From an uncultured Clostridia bacterium (GTDB lineage Bacteria > Bacillota > Clostridia > Oscillospirales > Ruminococcaceae), in NCBI GenBank assembly GCA_947629905.1, contig CANRFM010000007.1, positions 1 to 64,000 of the forward strand: 64,000 nucleotides of DNA. Reading direction: 5' to 3'. Positions 25,203 to 36,200 of the stretch are shown here, in pieces (the first letter of the stretch is position 1; the number at the start of each line of letters is the position of its first letter). A program made the translations under genes and the position numbers. The notes under the pieces were generated by a model, which was not told the origin of the DNA, made no database searches, and was given only the letters and a program-made list of their open reading frames with translations.

Positions 25203-28136
25203 ATGAATAGCTATGCTTTGGGAATTGACGTAGGGTCTACCACCGTCAAGACGGTGGTGTGCGATGAAAAGGGGACTGTCCTGCATTCCGCCTACGAACG
25301 GCATTTTTCAAAGGTAAAGGAAACCGTTTCCGCACAGCTTGAGACCATTGCCGGGAAGTTTCCGGAGGCACAGTTCCGGTCTGCTATGACTGGTTCGGCA
25401 GGACTGGGGCTTGCCAATGCAGCCGGGATCTCCTTTGTACAGGAAGTACACGCAGCATTCCTTGCCGTGAAAATGCTCTATCCAAAGACAGATACCGTCA
25501 TCGAGCTTGGCGGTGAGGATGCGAAGATCATCTTCCTGACCGGCGGCGTGGAACAGCGCATGAATGGCTCTTGTGCAGGCGGCACGGGGGCATTCATCGA
25601 CCAGATGGCAACGCTGCTCGGCATTACCGTGCAGGAACTGGATGCGGCAGCACTCCGGGCAAAGCGGACGTACCCCATTGCTTCCCGGTGCGGTGTGTTC
25701 GCCAAATCCGACATTCAGCCGCTCCTGAATCAGGGCGCAGCCCGTGAGGATGTGGCTGCCAGTATTTTCCGGGCAGTGGTCGATCAGACAGTCGCCGGTC
25801 TGGCACAGGGCAGGGAGATCAAGGGGAATGTGCTCTTCCTCGGCGGTCCGCTGTACTTCCTGAAAGGCTTGCGCAAGGCGTTCGTTGACACACTCGGACT
25901 GACCGAAGAACAGGCTGCTTTCCCCGAACAGGCACCGGTTTTCGTGGCACTGGGCAGCGCCCTCTATGCCGATCAGAGCAAAGACCAGCCGAAAACGGCT
26001 GCCATGCTGCTCGAAAAGATACGCAACGCCCATGCCGCTTCGGATGTGCTGACCGGTGATGTCCTCTTTCAGTCCAAAGAGGAATATGCCGAATTTGTCG
26101 AACGCCACAAGCAGTGCGACCTTGCCTATGCCGATCTCCGGCAGTATGAGGGGGATGCCTACCTCGGTATCGATTCCGGCTCGACTACGACAAAACTCGT
26201 TCTGATCACAGAGGACGGGCGGCTGCTGTACAGCCACTACGCTTCTAACGAGGGGCAGCCCCTCGACCGCATTGCCGCCAAACTGAAACAGATCTACGCC
26301 GACAGAAACCCGAAACTCCGCATCCGGGCAAGTGCCGTCACCGGCTACGGGGAGGACCTCATCCGGGCAGGGCTTTCGGTGGACTACGGCATCGTGGAAA
26401 CGGTCGCCCACTTCAAGGCAGCATCTTTCTTCTGTCCGGACGTGGATTTCATCATCGACATCGGCGGGCAGGACATCAAGTGCTTCAAGATCAAGAACGG
26501 TGCGATCGACAGCATCATGCTCAATGAAGCCTGCTCTTCCGGGTGCGGCTCGTTTATTCAGACATTTGCCATGGCAATGGGCTATGACATTGCGGAATTC
26601 TCACAGATGGGACTGTTTGCCAAGCACCCCGTGGAGCTTGGTTCCCGCTGTACTGTATTCATGAACAGTTCCGTCAAGCAGGCACAGAAAGACGGCGCAA
26701 CGGTGGAGGACATCTCCGCCGGGCTTTCCTCGTCCATCATCAAGAATGCCATTTACAAGGTCATCCGGGCACGCAGCGTGGACGAACTGGGGAAGAATAT
26801 TGTCGTTCAAGGCGGAACTTTCCTGAACGATGCCGTTTTACGCTGCTTTGAGCGTGAGATCGGGCGGCGTGTCATCCGTCCGGCAATTTCCGGGCTGATG
26901 GGGGCATTCGGAGCTGCCCTGTACGCCAAGGAACAGGCTGCCCTCACGGATGCACCAAGTACGCTGATCTCACCGGAAGCCCTGAAACAGTTCTCCTACA
27001 CGTCCCAGAACGTCCGCTGCGGCGGCTGCACGGCGAATTGCTCTCTGAACGTGATCAAATTCTCAGACGGCGGACGTTTCGTCTCCGGAAACCGCTGCGA
27101 AAAGGGCGCAGGTGTCAAGCGTGACACCGAAGTCCCCGACCTCTACACCTATAAATATGACAGCCTCATGGCACTTGCCAAAGAGCAGCCCGCCCGCAGC
27201 CGGGCGACAGTCGGTCTGCCCATGGTACTCAGCTTCTATGAACAGATGCCGTTCTGGCATACCCTGTTCACCAAGCTCGGCTTCCGTGTGGAAATTTCAG
27301 GGGAGAGCGACCGGAAGGTCTACTTCAAGGGGCAGCACACCATTCCGTCCGATACGGTATGCTACCCGGCAAAGTTAGCGCACGGACACGTTGAAACGCT
27401 GCTCGAAAAGGGCGTGGACTTCATCTTCTGGCCGTGCATGAGTTATAATCTGCAGGAGGCAGACACCAACAACCATTTCAACTGCCCGGTCGTTGCCTAC
27501 TATCCGGAGCTGATGCGGGCAAACCACAGCGGCTTGAACGCCAACAATTTCTGCTATCCCTATCTGGATCTCAACAACCGGAAGAACGTCATCCAAGTCA
27601 TGAAGAAGACCCTCCGGAAGTACAACATCGGCGGAGAGATCGCCGCAGCAGTGGATGCTGCCTATCAGGCATTTACCGATTTCCGGAAAGACATTGCCCA
27701 GAAAGCGCAGGAAGTCATCGCACAGGCAAGGACACAGGGACGGAAGATCATCGTCCTTGCGGGCAGACCGTATCACCTTGACAAGGAGATCAACCACGGC
27801 ATTCACAAACTGATTACCAGTCTCGGTTTGGCAGTGGTGACGGAGGAAAGCGTTGCGCCCCTTGGCGAAATGCCCCACCTGCACGTTCTCAACCAGTGGA
27901 CATATCACAGCCGTCTGTACCGGGCTGCCCAGTATGTCACCACACAGCCGGATATGCAGCTTGTGCAGCTCGTTTCGTTCGGGTGCGGCATTGATGCGAT
28001 CACGACTGACGAGGTGCGCAGCATCCTCGAATCCCACGGAAAGCTCTACACACAGTTGAAAATTGACGAGATCAATAACTTGGGCGCTGCCAAGATCCGC
28101 CTGAGAAGCCTACTGGCGGCGATGAACAGTCAGTAA
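25203..28136 (+). CDS. acyl-CoA dehydratase activase-like protein, tandem ASKHA domains plus DUF2229
   Basis: This 977-residue protein has two BadF/HgdC-type ATPase domains in tandem. The first starts GIDVGSTTVKTVVCD and has NGSCAGGTGAF; the second (about residue 322 on) starts GIDSGSTTTKLVLI and has NEACSSGCGSF. In HgdC-type activators the cysteine in such a motif holds a [4Fe-4S] cluster between subunits. The C-terminal part (about 600 on) has CGGCTANC and DTVCYPAKLAHGH, typical of DUF2229. Activators drive ATP-dependent electron transfer to dehydratases. The next gene is the matching dehydratase-like subunit. The substrate is unknown, and many such proteins are not amino-acid fermentation enzymes. 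Confidence 0.85.
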   Translation: MNSYALGIDVGSTTVKTVVCDEKGTVLHSAYERHFSKVKETVSAQLETIAGKFPEAQFRSAMTGSAGLGLANAAGISFVQEVHAAFLAVKMLYPKTDTVIELGGEDAKIIFLTGGVEQRMNGSCAGGTGAFIDQMATLLGITVQELDAAALRAKRTYPIASRCGVFAKSDIQPLLNQGAAREDVAASIFRAVVDQTVAGLAQGREIKGNVLFLGGPLYFLKGLRKAFVDTLGLTEEQAAFPEQAPVFVALGSALYADQSKDQPKTAAMLLEKIRNAHAASDVLTGDVLFQSKEEYAEFVERHKQCDLAYADLRQYEGDAYLGIDSGSTTTKLVLITEDGRLLYSHYASNEGQPLDRIAAKLKQIYADRNPKLRIRASAVTGYGEDLIRAGLSVDYGIVETVAHFKAASFFCPDVDFIIDIGGQDIKCFKIKNGAIDSIMLNEACSSGCGSFIQTFAMAMGYDIAEFSQMGLFAKHPVELGSRCTVFMNSSVKQAQKDGATVEDISAGLSSSIIKNAIYKVIRARSVDELGKNIVVQGGTFLNDAVLRCFEREIGRRVIRPAISGLMGAFGAALYAKEQAALTDAPSTLISPEALKQFSYTSQNVRCGGCTANCSLNVIKFSDGGRFVSGNRCEKGAGVKRDTEVPDLYTYKYDSLMALAKEQPARSRATVGLPMVLSFYEQMPFWHTLFTKLGFRVEISGESDRKVYFKGQHTIPSDTVCYPAKLAHGHVETLLEKGVDFIFWPCMSYNLQEADTNNHFNCPVVAYYPELMRANHSGLNANNFCYPYLDLNNRKNVIQVMKKTLRKYNIGGEIAAAVDAAYQAFTDFRKDIAQKAQEVIAQARTQGRKIIVLAGRPYHLDKEINHGIHKLITSLGLAVVTEESVAPLGEMPHLHVLNQWTYHSRLYRAAQYVTTQPDMQLVQLVSFGCGIDAITTDEVRSILESHGKLYTQLKIDEINNLGAAKIRLRSLLAAMNSQ

Positions 28137-28160
28137 ATTTCGCAGAAAGGAGTACCTGTC

Positions 28161-29405
28161 ATGGAGGATCATGCGATCTTTACCCGTGAAATGAAAGACA
28201 CACACACCATACTCATCCCGAATATGCTGCCCATCCAGTTCCGGCTGCTGATCAGTGTGTTTGAGTTCTACGGCTACCATTGTGAATTGCTCGAGAGCGA
28301 ATCCCGCACGGTCGTGGAGGAGGGGCTGAAAAATGTCCACAACGACACCTGCTACCCGGCACTGCTTGTGATCGGGCAATTCATGGAAGCCCTGAAAAGC
28401 GGCAAATACGACCCCAACCGCACCGCCCTCATGCTGCCGCAGACCGGCGGCGGCTGCCGGGCTTCCAATTATATCCACCTGCTCCGGAAATGCCTGAAAG
28501 ACACATTCCCGCAGGTGCCTGTCATTTCCCTGAATTTCGTCGGTCTGGAGAAAGACCCCCGCAACGGCTGGCAGCTCACCATGCCCATGATCATCCGGGC
28601 GATCTACAGCATCATTTACGGGGATATGCTCATGACGCTCTATAACCAGTGCCGTTCCTATGAACTGATCAAGGGCAGCTCCAAAAAGGTACTGGACAAA
28701 TGGATCCGCTTTATGTCCAAAGAACTGCGGAAAAACGGCTACACGAATACCACGAAGTATTACAAGATGATGCTGGCGGATTTTGCCAAGATCGAACGTT
28801 CTTCCATTCCACGGATCAAGGTCGGCATTGTCGGGGAGATCTACGTGAAGTATTCGCCGCTTGCCAACAATCATTTAGAGGATTTTCTCATCTCGGAGGG
28901 CTGTGAACCGGTCGTGCCGTCCATGCTGGAATTCATTCTCTACTGGGCGATCAACAAGGTCAACGATGCCCGCATCTACGGGAAATACACAGCAGCGACC
29001 CCGGTCTACCACATGATCTACAAAATGTTCCTTGCCGAGCAGAAACGTGTCATCCGGACGATGAAAGAGCATAGCACCTTCACACCGCCGCATGATTTTG
29101 AGAAGCTGCGGACTTCCGTGACACGCTATATCGGGCAGGGCGTGAACATGGGCGAAGGCTGGCTGATCCCTGCCGAAATGGGCGCACTTGCCGAAAGCGG
29201 CACGGAGAATATCATCTGCACCCAACCTTTCGGCTGTCTGCCGAACCACATCATCGCCAAGGGCATGAGCCGAGCAGTCAAGGAATACTACCCGGATGCC
29301 AATATCATTGCCATTGACTATGACCCCGGTGCGACCCGTGTCAATCAGGAAAACCGCATCAAGCTCATGCTTGCCAATGCAAGGGCAAAAAGGGGAGAGG
29401 TATAG
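28161..29405 (+). CDS. 2-hydroxyacyl-CoA dehydratase-like protein
   Basis: This 414-residue protein resembles the HgdB/dehydratase D family and the C-terminal part of the long activase-dehydratase fusions found in many Clostridia. Conserved cysteine sites include NDTCYPALLVIGQ, QTGGGCRASNY and ICTQPFGCLPNHI, plausible Fe-S ligands. It also has VGEIYVKYSPLANN. GAAAGGAG precedes the ATG, and the gap from the activase gene is 24 bp. Together the two genes equal the length of the usual single-chain version (about 1400 residues). The reaction is not known. Confidence 0.85.
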   Translation: MEDHAIFTREMKDTHTILIPNMLPIQFRLLISVFEFYGYHCELLESESRTVVEEGLKNVHNDTCYPALLVIGQFMEALKSGKYDPNRTALMLPQTGGGCRASNYIHLLRKCLKDTFPQVPVISLNFVGLEKDPRNGWQLTMPMIIRAIYSIIYGDMLMTLYNQCRSYELIKGSSKKVLDKWIRFMSKELRKNGYTNTTKYYKMMLADFAKIERSSIPRIKVGIVGEIYVKYSPLANNHLEDFLISEGCEPVVPSMLEFILYWAINKVNDARIYGKYTAATPVYHMIYKMFLAEQKRVIRTMKEHSTFTPPHDFEKLRTSVTRYIGQGVNMGEGWLIPAEMGALAESGTENIICTQPFGCLPNHIIAKGMSRAVKEYYPDANIIAIDYDPGATRVNQENRIKLMLANARAKRGEV

Positions 29406-29468
29406 CAGCTTTGCATTCCTGTGAAATGCTTTCCGGGGAGCAAATTCAGAAAAATTTCCCGGAAGGTA

Positions 29469-29497
29469 TTGACATTTCGTGTGTTTTATACTATAAT
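29469..29497 (+). promoter_or_regulatory. sigma-A-like promoter of secDF
   Basis: TTGACA (29469-29474), a 17-bp spacer and TATAAT (29492-29497) lie about 83 bp before the GTG start. Confidence 0.8.
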
Positions 29498-29580
29498 AGG
29501 AATGTATGTCGTTTGTTTTACGGCAAAAAGAGATTATACCGTCCGATGTTCCGACAAGGGCGGCAACAGGAGGTCAGATC

Positions 29581-31911
29581 GTGAAAAAAAGAGTAGGAAA
29601 ACCCGTCTTTTTCATTGTCGTGCTGTTTATACTGGCATTCACCTATACAACGGTATTTGGTGTGCTGCGGTATAAGGGCGATATCCCGCATACCTATGTG
29701 CATGGGCTGAATGATATTCGTCTCGGCATTGATATTCAGGGCGGTGTAGATGTCACCTTTGAGCCGGAGGACGGCATGGATGCCACGGAAGAACAGATGA
29801 AGGCTGCCTTGCAGGTCATCAATCTGCGACTGGCAAATCTTGGCATTCACGACAGTGAAACGTACGTAGACTACAACAACAGCCGTATCATTGTGCGGTT
29901 CCCGTGGCAGTCGGACGAGGAGAATTTTGACCCCGCTGCCGCTGTGGACGAGTTAGGACAGATGTCTGAGCTGACATTCCGCTACGGGCAGGATGCTTCC
30001 GGCGAAGTCATTATCTCCGGTGCGGATGTCAATGAAGCTGCGGGCGGCTATGATCAGCAGAATTCCCAGTGGGTCGTACAGCTCAAGCTGAACGATACCG
30101 GAAAGAGTGCCTTTGCCTCTGCAACGGCGGAACAGGCTGCCAACGGCGGCTATATCTCCATCTGGATGGATGATACCTGCATCTCCAGTGCGACCGTCAA
30201 TGAAGCCATCAGCAATGGTGAAGCGGTCATCTCCGGCAATTTCACTGCCGAATCCGCACAGGAGCTTGCCGAACAGATCAATTCTGGTGCGCTGCCGTTC
30301 TCGCTCGAAGCAACAAGCACCAAGACACTTTCCCCGACTTTGGGTTCCGGTGCGCTCCGTGCCATGATCCTGAGCGGACTGATCGCACTGTGCTTCATTG
30401 CGGTCTATATGATCGTACTCTACCGCATCCCCGGTCTGATCGCCGTAATTGGTCTGATCGGACAGGCTGCCGGTATGCTGGCAGCGGTTTCCGGGTGGTT
30501 CGGTTTCCAGCCGAGTTCCACGCTGACAATTCCGGGTATTGCCGGTATCATCCTTTCGATCGGTATGGGTGTTGACTGTAACATCATCACCGCCGAGCGT
30601 ATCCGTGAGGAACTGGCACGTGGCAAGAGCGTGGAAACTTCCCTCAAGGCAGGCTATCAGAACGCCTTCTCCGCTATCTTGGATGGTAACCTGACACTTG
30701 CCATTGTTGCTGTGATTTTGATGGGTGCTTTCGGTACGAATACCAACCCGCTTACCAGAATACTGGATGCGACGATCTTCTTCCCGTTCGGGGCTACGAC
30801 AGAGGGCTTTGTGTACTCGTTCGGCTTCACATTGGTTGCCGGCGTTATCCTGAACTTCATCATGGGCGTGGGTGCTGCACGGCTGATGACAATGTCTCTG
30901 GCACGCTTCAAGGCATTCCAGAAACCCTCCCTCTACGGCTACAGCGAGAAACGCTACAAAGCACCGAAGATCCGCAAGTTCAGCGAATCGAAGAAGATCT
31001 TCTTCATCCTTTCTTCTGTACTGATCGTGCTTTCGTTCTGTACTTCTTTCCTCGGGGTGGAAATTGCCATCGACTTTAAGGGCGGTACGATCGTTTCGTA
31101 CTCCTACAGCGGTGATCTGGATGAAAACGCCTGCAAATCCGCCGTGGAAGATGTGCTTGGTACACCGGTTACGCTTCAGAAGGGCGAAAGCTTTGATGCG
31201 GACACCAATATCCTGACCATTTCGTTCAGCTATGACGAGAGCCTGACACTGGACAAGCAGTCGGAAATGCTGGAAGCCGTGCAGAATGCTTATCCGGACA
31301 ACAACATCGAGGAACTGGAAAGCAATGAAGTCAGCCCATCCTCCGGCCGGGAATTCTTCGGGAAGTGCATTGTGGCAGTCATCTTTGCCGCACTCCTGCT
31401 GATTATCTACATTGCGCTGCGGTTCAAGAAGATCAGCGGCTGGTCTGCGGGTGTGTTCACGATCCTGACACTGCTGCATGACATCATCATCACCTACGGC
31501 AGCTTTGTGCTGTGCGGCTTTGAGATCAACTCCAACTTCATGGCTGTGATCCTGACGATCTTTGGTTACTCCATCAACAACACGATCATCGTTTACGACC
31601 GTATCCGTGAGAATCAGAGACTGATGCTCCGCACAACGACCATTGCCGAACTGGTCAACACCAGCGCAAGCCAGACGCTCCGCCGTTCGCTGCGCACTTC
31701 GATCACGACCGTTTCGACCATGATCATCATCAGCGTGGTTGCCTACCTGTTCCATGTGGAGAGCATCCTGAGCTTCTCCGTGCCGATGACATTCGGACTG
31801 ATCGCCGGTACGTACTCCTCCCAGTGCATTGCACCGACCCTGTGGGTATGGTGGAATGAACGCAGAGGTGCAAAGACCATTGCCGACACTGCCAAGTCAA
31901 CAACTGCCTGA
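29581..31911 (+). CDS. secDF: fused protein translocase subunit SecDF
   Basis: This 776-residue membrane protein joins SecD and SecF in one chain with about 12 membrane segments. The SecD half begins with one membrane segment, then RLGIDIQGGVDVTFE (the D1 motif), a large extracytoplasmic P1 domain, and the membrane block with GIILSIGMGVDCNIITAERIREE. The SecF half starts near residue 470 with IAIDFKGGT and has GYSINNTIIVYDRIREN. SecDF uses the proton gradient to help SecYEG export proteins. The GTG at 29581 follows AGGAGG; the frame is open 25 codons earlier without support. Confidence 0.95.
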   Translation: MKKRVGKPVFFIVVLFILAFTYTTVFGVLRYKGDIPHTYVHGLNDIRLGIDIQGGVDVTFEPEDGMDATEEQMKAALQVINLRLANLGIHDSETYVDYNNSRIIVRFPWQSDEENFDPAAAVDELGQMSELTFRYGQDASGEVIISGADVNEAAGGYDQQNSQWVVQLKLNDTGKSAFASATAEQAANGGYISIWMDDTCISSATVNEAISNGEAVISGNFTAESAQELAEQINSGALPFSLEATSTKTLSPTLGSGALRAMILSGLIALCFIAVYMIVLYRIPGLIAVIGLIGQAAGMLAAVSGWFGFQPSSTLTIPGIAGIILSIGMGVDCNIITAERIREELARGKSVETSLKAGYQNAFSAILDGNLTLAIVAVILMGAFGTNTNPLTRILDATIFFPFGATTEGFVYSFGFTLVAGVILNFIMGVGAARLMTMSLARFKAFQKPSLYGYSEKRYKAPKIRKFSESKKIFFILSSVLIVLSFCTSFLGVEIAIDFKGGTIVSYSYSGDLDENACKSAVEDVLGTPVTLQKGESFDADTNILTISFSYDESLTLDKQSEMLEAVQNAYPDNNIEELESNEVSPSSGREFFGKCIVAVIFAALLLIIYIALRFKKISGWSAGVFTILTLLHDIIITYGSFVLCGFEINSNFMAVILTIFGYSINNTIIVYDRIRENQRLMLRTTTIAELVNTSASQTLRRSLRTSITTVSTMIIISVVAYLFHVESILSFSVPMTFGLIAGTYSSQCIAPTLWVWWNERRGAKTIADTAKSTTA

Positions 31912-31917
31912 AAAATG

Positions 31918-31943
31918 CCCCGCCGCTCTGAAAAGCGGCGGGG
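31918..31943 (+). terminator. GC-rich hairpin after secDF
   Basis: CCCCGCCGCT (31918-31927) pairs perfectly with AGCGGCGGGG (31934-31943). The following sequence, TTGCCTTATCC, is only weakly T-rich. Confidence 0.65.
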
Positions 31944-32007
31944 TTGCCTTATCCTCTCTCTTTCCGCTTTTTGAAATGCTCCGTGTATATTCCGGCACAC
32001 AGCAAAA

Positions 32008-32036
32008 TTGACAAAAGCAGGAAAATGTGGTATACT
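32008..32036 (+). promoter_or_regulatory. sigma-A-like promoter of the tyrosine recombinase
   Basis: TTGACA (32008-32013), a 17-bp spacer and TATACT (32031-32036) lie about 25 bp before the start codon. Confidence 0.75.
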
Positions 32037-32061
32037 GATATTGAAAAAAGGGGGCATCTCT

Positions 32062-33057
32062 ATGCAGATCCAACGCAGCGAAAATCCAGCATTCCTGAAT
32101 GAATTCATCACGCACCTGTCAGTCGTCAAGGGACTTGCCGGAAGTACTGTGGGTGTGTATTATCAGGATGTGCGGCAGTTTTTACGCTTTCTGAAACTTG
32201 ACCGGGCGGACGTGCCGAATATCTCTGCCGAAATGTTACAGGAAGTAAGCATACAGGACATTACTGTTGAAGATATGCGCACGGTCACACTCGGAGACAT
32301 TCATCGGTTTTATGGCTTCGTGGCTGCGGAGTGCGGGAATCATGACAAGATACGTTCCCGGAAAGCCTCCTCCCTGCGTGGTTTTTTTCACTATCTCACC
32401 ACACAGGCAAGGCTGCTCGACTATGATCCGACCACCAATTTAGAGCTTTCCTCGCCCAAGCGTGCGCTCCCGAAGTATCTCAACCTCAACGAAAGCCTTG
32501 AGGTGCTGAAAGCGCTCACCGAACAAGCCGGAAAGGCGCAGCTCCGGGATTACTGCATCCTGACACTGTTCCTGAACTGCGGGATACGGCTCGGGGAACT
32601 GGTCGGGCTGAATCTTTCCTCGTTGGATATGGACGAAAAGCGGATGCGTGTTCTTGGCAAAGGTTCAAAAGAGCGCATCGTCTATCTGAATCCATCCTGT
32701 ATGGCGGCATTGCGGGAGTATCTGTTTGAACGCTCTCAGGCGGAAACGGCTGACCCGGCACTGTTCCTCTCCAACCAGAATAAGCGGATCAGCCGCCGCC
32801 GGGTGCAGCAAATTGTGGAAAATGCCCTCAAAGCTGCCGGGCTGGACGGACGGGGACTTTCCACCCATAAGCTGCGGCACACGGCTGCGACTTTGATGTA
32901 TCAACATGGACACGTGGACGTGCTCACGCTGAAAAATATCCTCGGACATGAAAGCATCGCCACGACGGAAATTTACACGCACCTGTCCGACACTGCCATG
33001 CAGGAGGCAATGGATCACTCACCGCTTGCGGATGTCAGACGAAAAGATCTGCCTTAA
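32062..33057 (+). CDS. XerC/XerD-type tyrosine recombinase
   Basis: This 331-residue recombinase has an N-terminal SAM-like core-binding domain (residues about 5-115) and a catalytic domain with the conserved arginine in GIRLGELVGL, HxxR in THKLRHTAATLM, the second histidine in LGHESIATTEIYTH, and the nucleophilic tyrosine in that same stretch. No phage or integron genes surround it, so a chromosomal dimer-resolution role (XerC/D) is likelier than mobile-element integration. The ATG at 32062 follows AAAGGGGG, with the promoter only about 25 bp upstream. Confidence 0.88.
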   Translation: MQIQRSENPAFLNEFITHLSVVKGLAGSTVGVYYQDVRQFLRFLKLDRADVPNISAEMLQEVSIQDITVEDMRTVTLGDIHRFYGFVAAECGNHDKIRSRKASSLRGFFHYLTTQARLLDYDPTTNLELSSPKRALPKYLNLNESLEVLKALTEQAGKAQLRDYCILTLFLNCGIRLGELVGLNLSSLDMDEKRMRVLGKGSKERIVYLNPSCMAALREYLFERSQAETADPALFLSNQNKRISRRRVQQIVENALKAAGLDGRGLSTHKLRHTAATLMYQHGHVDVLTLKNILGHESIATTEIYTHLSDTAMQEAMDHSPLADVRRKDLP

Positions 33058-33129
33058 ATCAAACTGCATGAAAGACCTTGACATTGTACACCCGGAATCG
33101 GTCAAACTGACAAAAAATTAACAGATGGC

Positions 33130-33158
33130 TTTACAAATTTTTTCATCTGTGCTATACT
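33130..33158 (+). promoter_or_regulatory. promoter of the large ABC transporter gene
   Basis: TTTACA (33130-33135), a 17-bp spacer and TATACT (33153-33158) lie about 80 bp before the start. Confidence 0.65.
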
Positions 33159-33173
33159 AAATAGGTGGTTGGG

Positions 33174-33206
33174 GCAGGAAACTGGTTGGTTTTTCCTGCC
33201 TTTATG
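33174..33206 (+). promoter_or_regulatory. hairpin with T-run in the ABC transporter leader
   Basis: GGCAGGAAA near 33174-33182 pairs with TTTTCCTGCC near 33193-33202 and is followed by TTTAT. It lies between the promoter and the ribosome-binding site, so it could attenuate transcription. Confidence 0.5.
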
Positions 33207-33238
33207 CTTATTATTGACAAGGAGGGGCTGTATCATCT

Positions 33239-36200
33239 ATGCTGGAACTCAAAGGCATTAAGAAGGATTACTTAGCGGGTGAAAATACCGTCCATGCCCT
33301 CAAGGGCATTGACCTGCAATTCCGCTCCGGGGAATTTGTCTCTATTTTAGGACCGTCCGGCTGCGGCAAGACGACCATGCTGAATATCATCGGCGGACTT
33401 GACCAGTACACGGAGGGCGACCTCATCATCAACGGCAATTCTACCAAGAAATTCAAGGATAAGAACTGGGACACCTACCGCAATCACTCGATCGGCTTTG
33501 TGTTTCAGAGCTATAACCTCATCCCGCACCAGACTGTGCTCCAGAATGTGGAACTTGCCCTGACACTTTCGGGCGTGAAGAAGTCCGAACGCCGGGAACG
33601 TGCGAAGAAAGCCCTCGAAGAAGTCGGACTGGGCGGACAGCTGCACAAGCGCCCGAGCGAAATGTCCGGCGGGCAGATGCAGCGTGTGGCAATTGCCCGT
33701 GCGCTGGTCAATAATCCGGATATTATTCTTGCCGATGAACCGACCGGTGCGCTGGATACGGAAACTTCCGTGCAGGTCATGGAGATCCTGAAAAAAATCG
33801 CCAGCGACCGCCTGATCATCATGGTTACGCACAATCCGGAACTTGCGGAGAAGTATTCTACCCGTATCATCCGGATGCTGGACGGCGAGATCAAGAGCGA
33901 CTCCATGCCCCTCACCGATGCAGAACGGGAAGCCGAAGCCGGAAAAGACAAGGCTGCCAATGAAGCCAACAGCAAAAAGAAGAAGCCCTCCATGTCCTTT
34001 GCGACAGCATTCGGGCTTTCCCTCAAGAACCTGTTCACGAAAAAGGGCAGGACGATGCTGACTTCCTTTGCAGGGAGTATCGGCATTATCGGCATTGCAC
34101 TGGTGCTGTCCATTTCGCAGGGATTTCAGGCATATATCGATGCGGTACAGGAGGATACGCTTGCTTCCTACCCGATCACGATCGAGGCGACTACCATTGA
34201 TCTGACAACGCTGATGCAGACCTTCCTTGGCGTGAGCAATGACGAGGTGTCACACGGCAAGGATGCGGTCTTTGAAAAACCGGCTGTCTACGACCTGATG
34301 GAGTCCATGAACGATCTCGAAGCGACCGAGAACGATCTGCGTTCGTTTAAGGAATACATCGAAAAGGAACGTACCAGAGAGGGAAGCAGCCTGTCAAGTG
34401 CGCTTTCCGGCATTCAGTACGGCTACAACCTGAAACTACTGGTCTACACCAAGAACGTGGACGGCACGATCATCTGCTCCGACACGCAGGAATTATTGCA
34501 GGAACTGGTGAGCGAAAGCATTGACATGGACATGAGCGCCATGGTGGATATGCGTGATTCCATGTTCGGGATATCGGAGTCGCAGTCCTCGAGTTTCGGG
34601 ACACCGCCGCTGTGGCAGGAAATGCTGCCCGGTGACAACGGCGCAGCCGTCAGCGACCTGCTGAAAAGCCAGTATGATGTGGTCTACGGCGACTGGGCGG
34701 ACGATTACGATGAGGTCATGCTCGTTCTGGACGAGAACAATGAAATTGACGATGTGACACTGTATGCCCTTGGTCTGGAATCCAAGGAAGTGATGGATCA
34801 GATCATGGATGCGGCTGTAAATCATACGAAACTGGATGACAAGGAGACGAAACAGTGGAGCTATGAGGAGATCTGCGGCATGGAATACCGTGTCGTGCTC
34901 AATTCCGACTGCTACACCTATGAGGCGCTGACAGACACCTACTCCGATCTGCGGGACAGTGAGGCAGGGCTGAAGTACCTGTACGAAAACGCACTGCCCC
35001 TGAAAGTGACAGGCATTATCCGCCCGAACGAGGAGACGGAGTCTGCCATGTTGAGCGGTTCGATCGCCTACACTTCCAAGCTTATGTCTTATGTTGCGGA
35101 GCAGATGCAGGACTGCGAGGCTTTGCAGGCACAGGTCGAGGACGAGGACAGGGATATTTTCACGGGGCTGCCCTTTGAGGAGAGCACCGGAGACCTGACC
35201 AATGCCGAAAAGCAGGCGGCGTTCATTGACTTTGTGGACGACACCCCGAAAGCCATGAAGCCGGATCTGTATATCCAAATGCAGTCCATTCCGACCGAGG
35301 AACAGCTTGACGATATGACCGAGCAGGGGATGAAAGGCAAGACCCGTAAGGATATGGAGGAAGCCATGCTGCAAGCCCTGACTGAGCAAATGGGCATGGC
35401 AGAAGCCGATGTCAAGGACTATGTTGCCGACATGGACGATGACGAACTGGAGGATGCATTCCGGGTAATGGTACAGGAACAGGCAAAGATGCAGTATGCC
35501 GCACAGGTGGCACAGCAGTTTGCGGAAGTGCCGGCAGAACAGGTGACTGCCATGTTGCAGGCAGAACTGGACGACCCCGACGAGGAACGCTTTGCCTCCT
35601 ACTATGATGAGCTGCTGACATTCTCTGAAAGCACCTATGAGGACAATCTTGCCAAACTGGGCGATGTCGATCTGGAAGAACCGGCAACGATCAACCTCTT
35701 TGCCTCTTCTTTTGAGAATAAGGATGTCATAGAGGATGTGATCGCCGATTACAATGAAACGGTAGACGAGGTGCATCAGATCACCTATACCGACTATATC
35801 GGGCTGATGATGAGCAGTATCACGACCATCATCAATACCATTACGTATGTGCTGATCGCATTTGTTGCCATTTCGCTGATCGTTTCATCGATCATGATCG
35901 GTGTCATCACGCTGATCTCCGTGCAGGAGCGCACCAAGGAGATCGGTATTCTCCGGGCTATCGGCGCTTCCAAGCGTGACGTGTCGAGTATGTTCAATGC
36001 GGAAACGCTCATCATTGGCTTTACTTCGGGCTTATTGGGCGTACTGGTGACATATCTGATGTGCATCCCGATCAATCAGGTCATCCATGCGCTGACGGGT
36101 ATTATGTCCCTGAATGCCGTACTTCCGGTGAATGCGGCGATCATTCTGGTCTGCATCAGTATGGCGCTGACACTGATCGCTGGTATTATCCCTTCGAGAA

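Noticed and set aside
29953-31755. 600-residue open frame antisense to secDF
   Set aside because: The frame is a shadow of a GC-rich gene: no ribosome-binding site, histidine/arginine-rich low-complexity composition, and the sense strand is unmistakably secDF.
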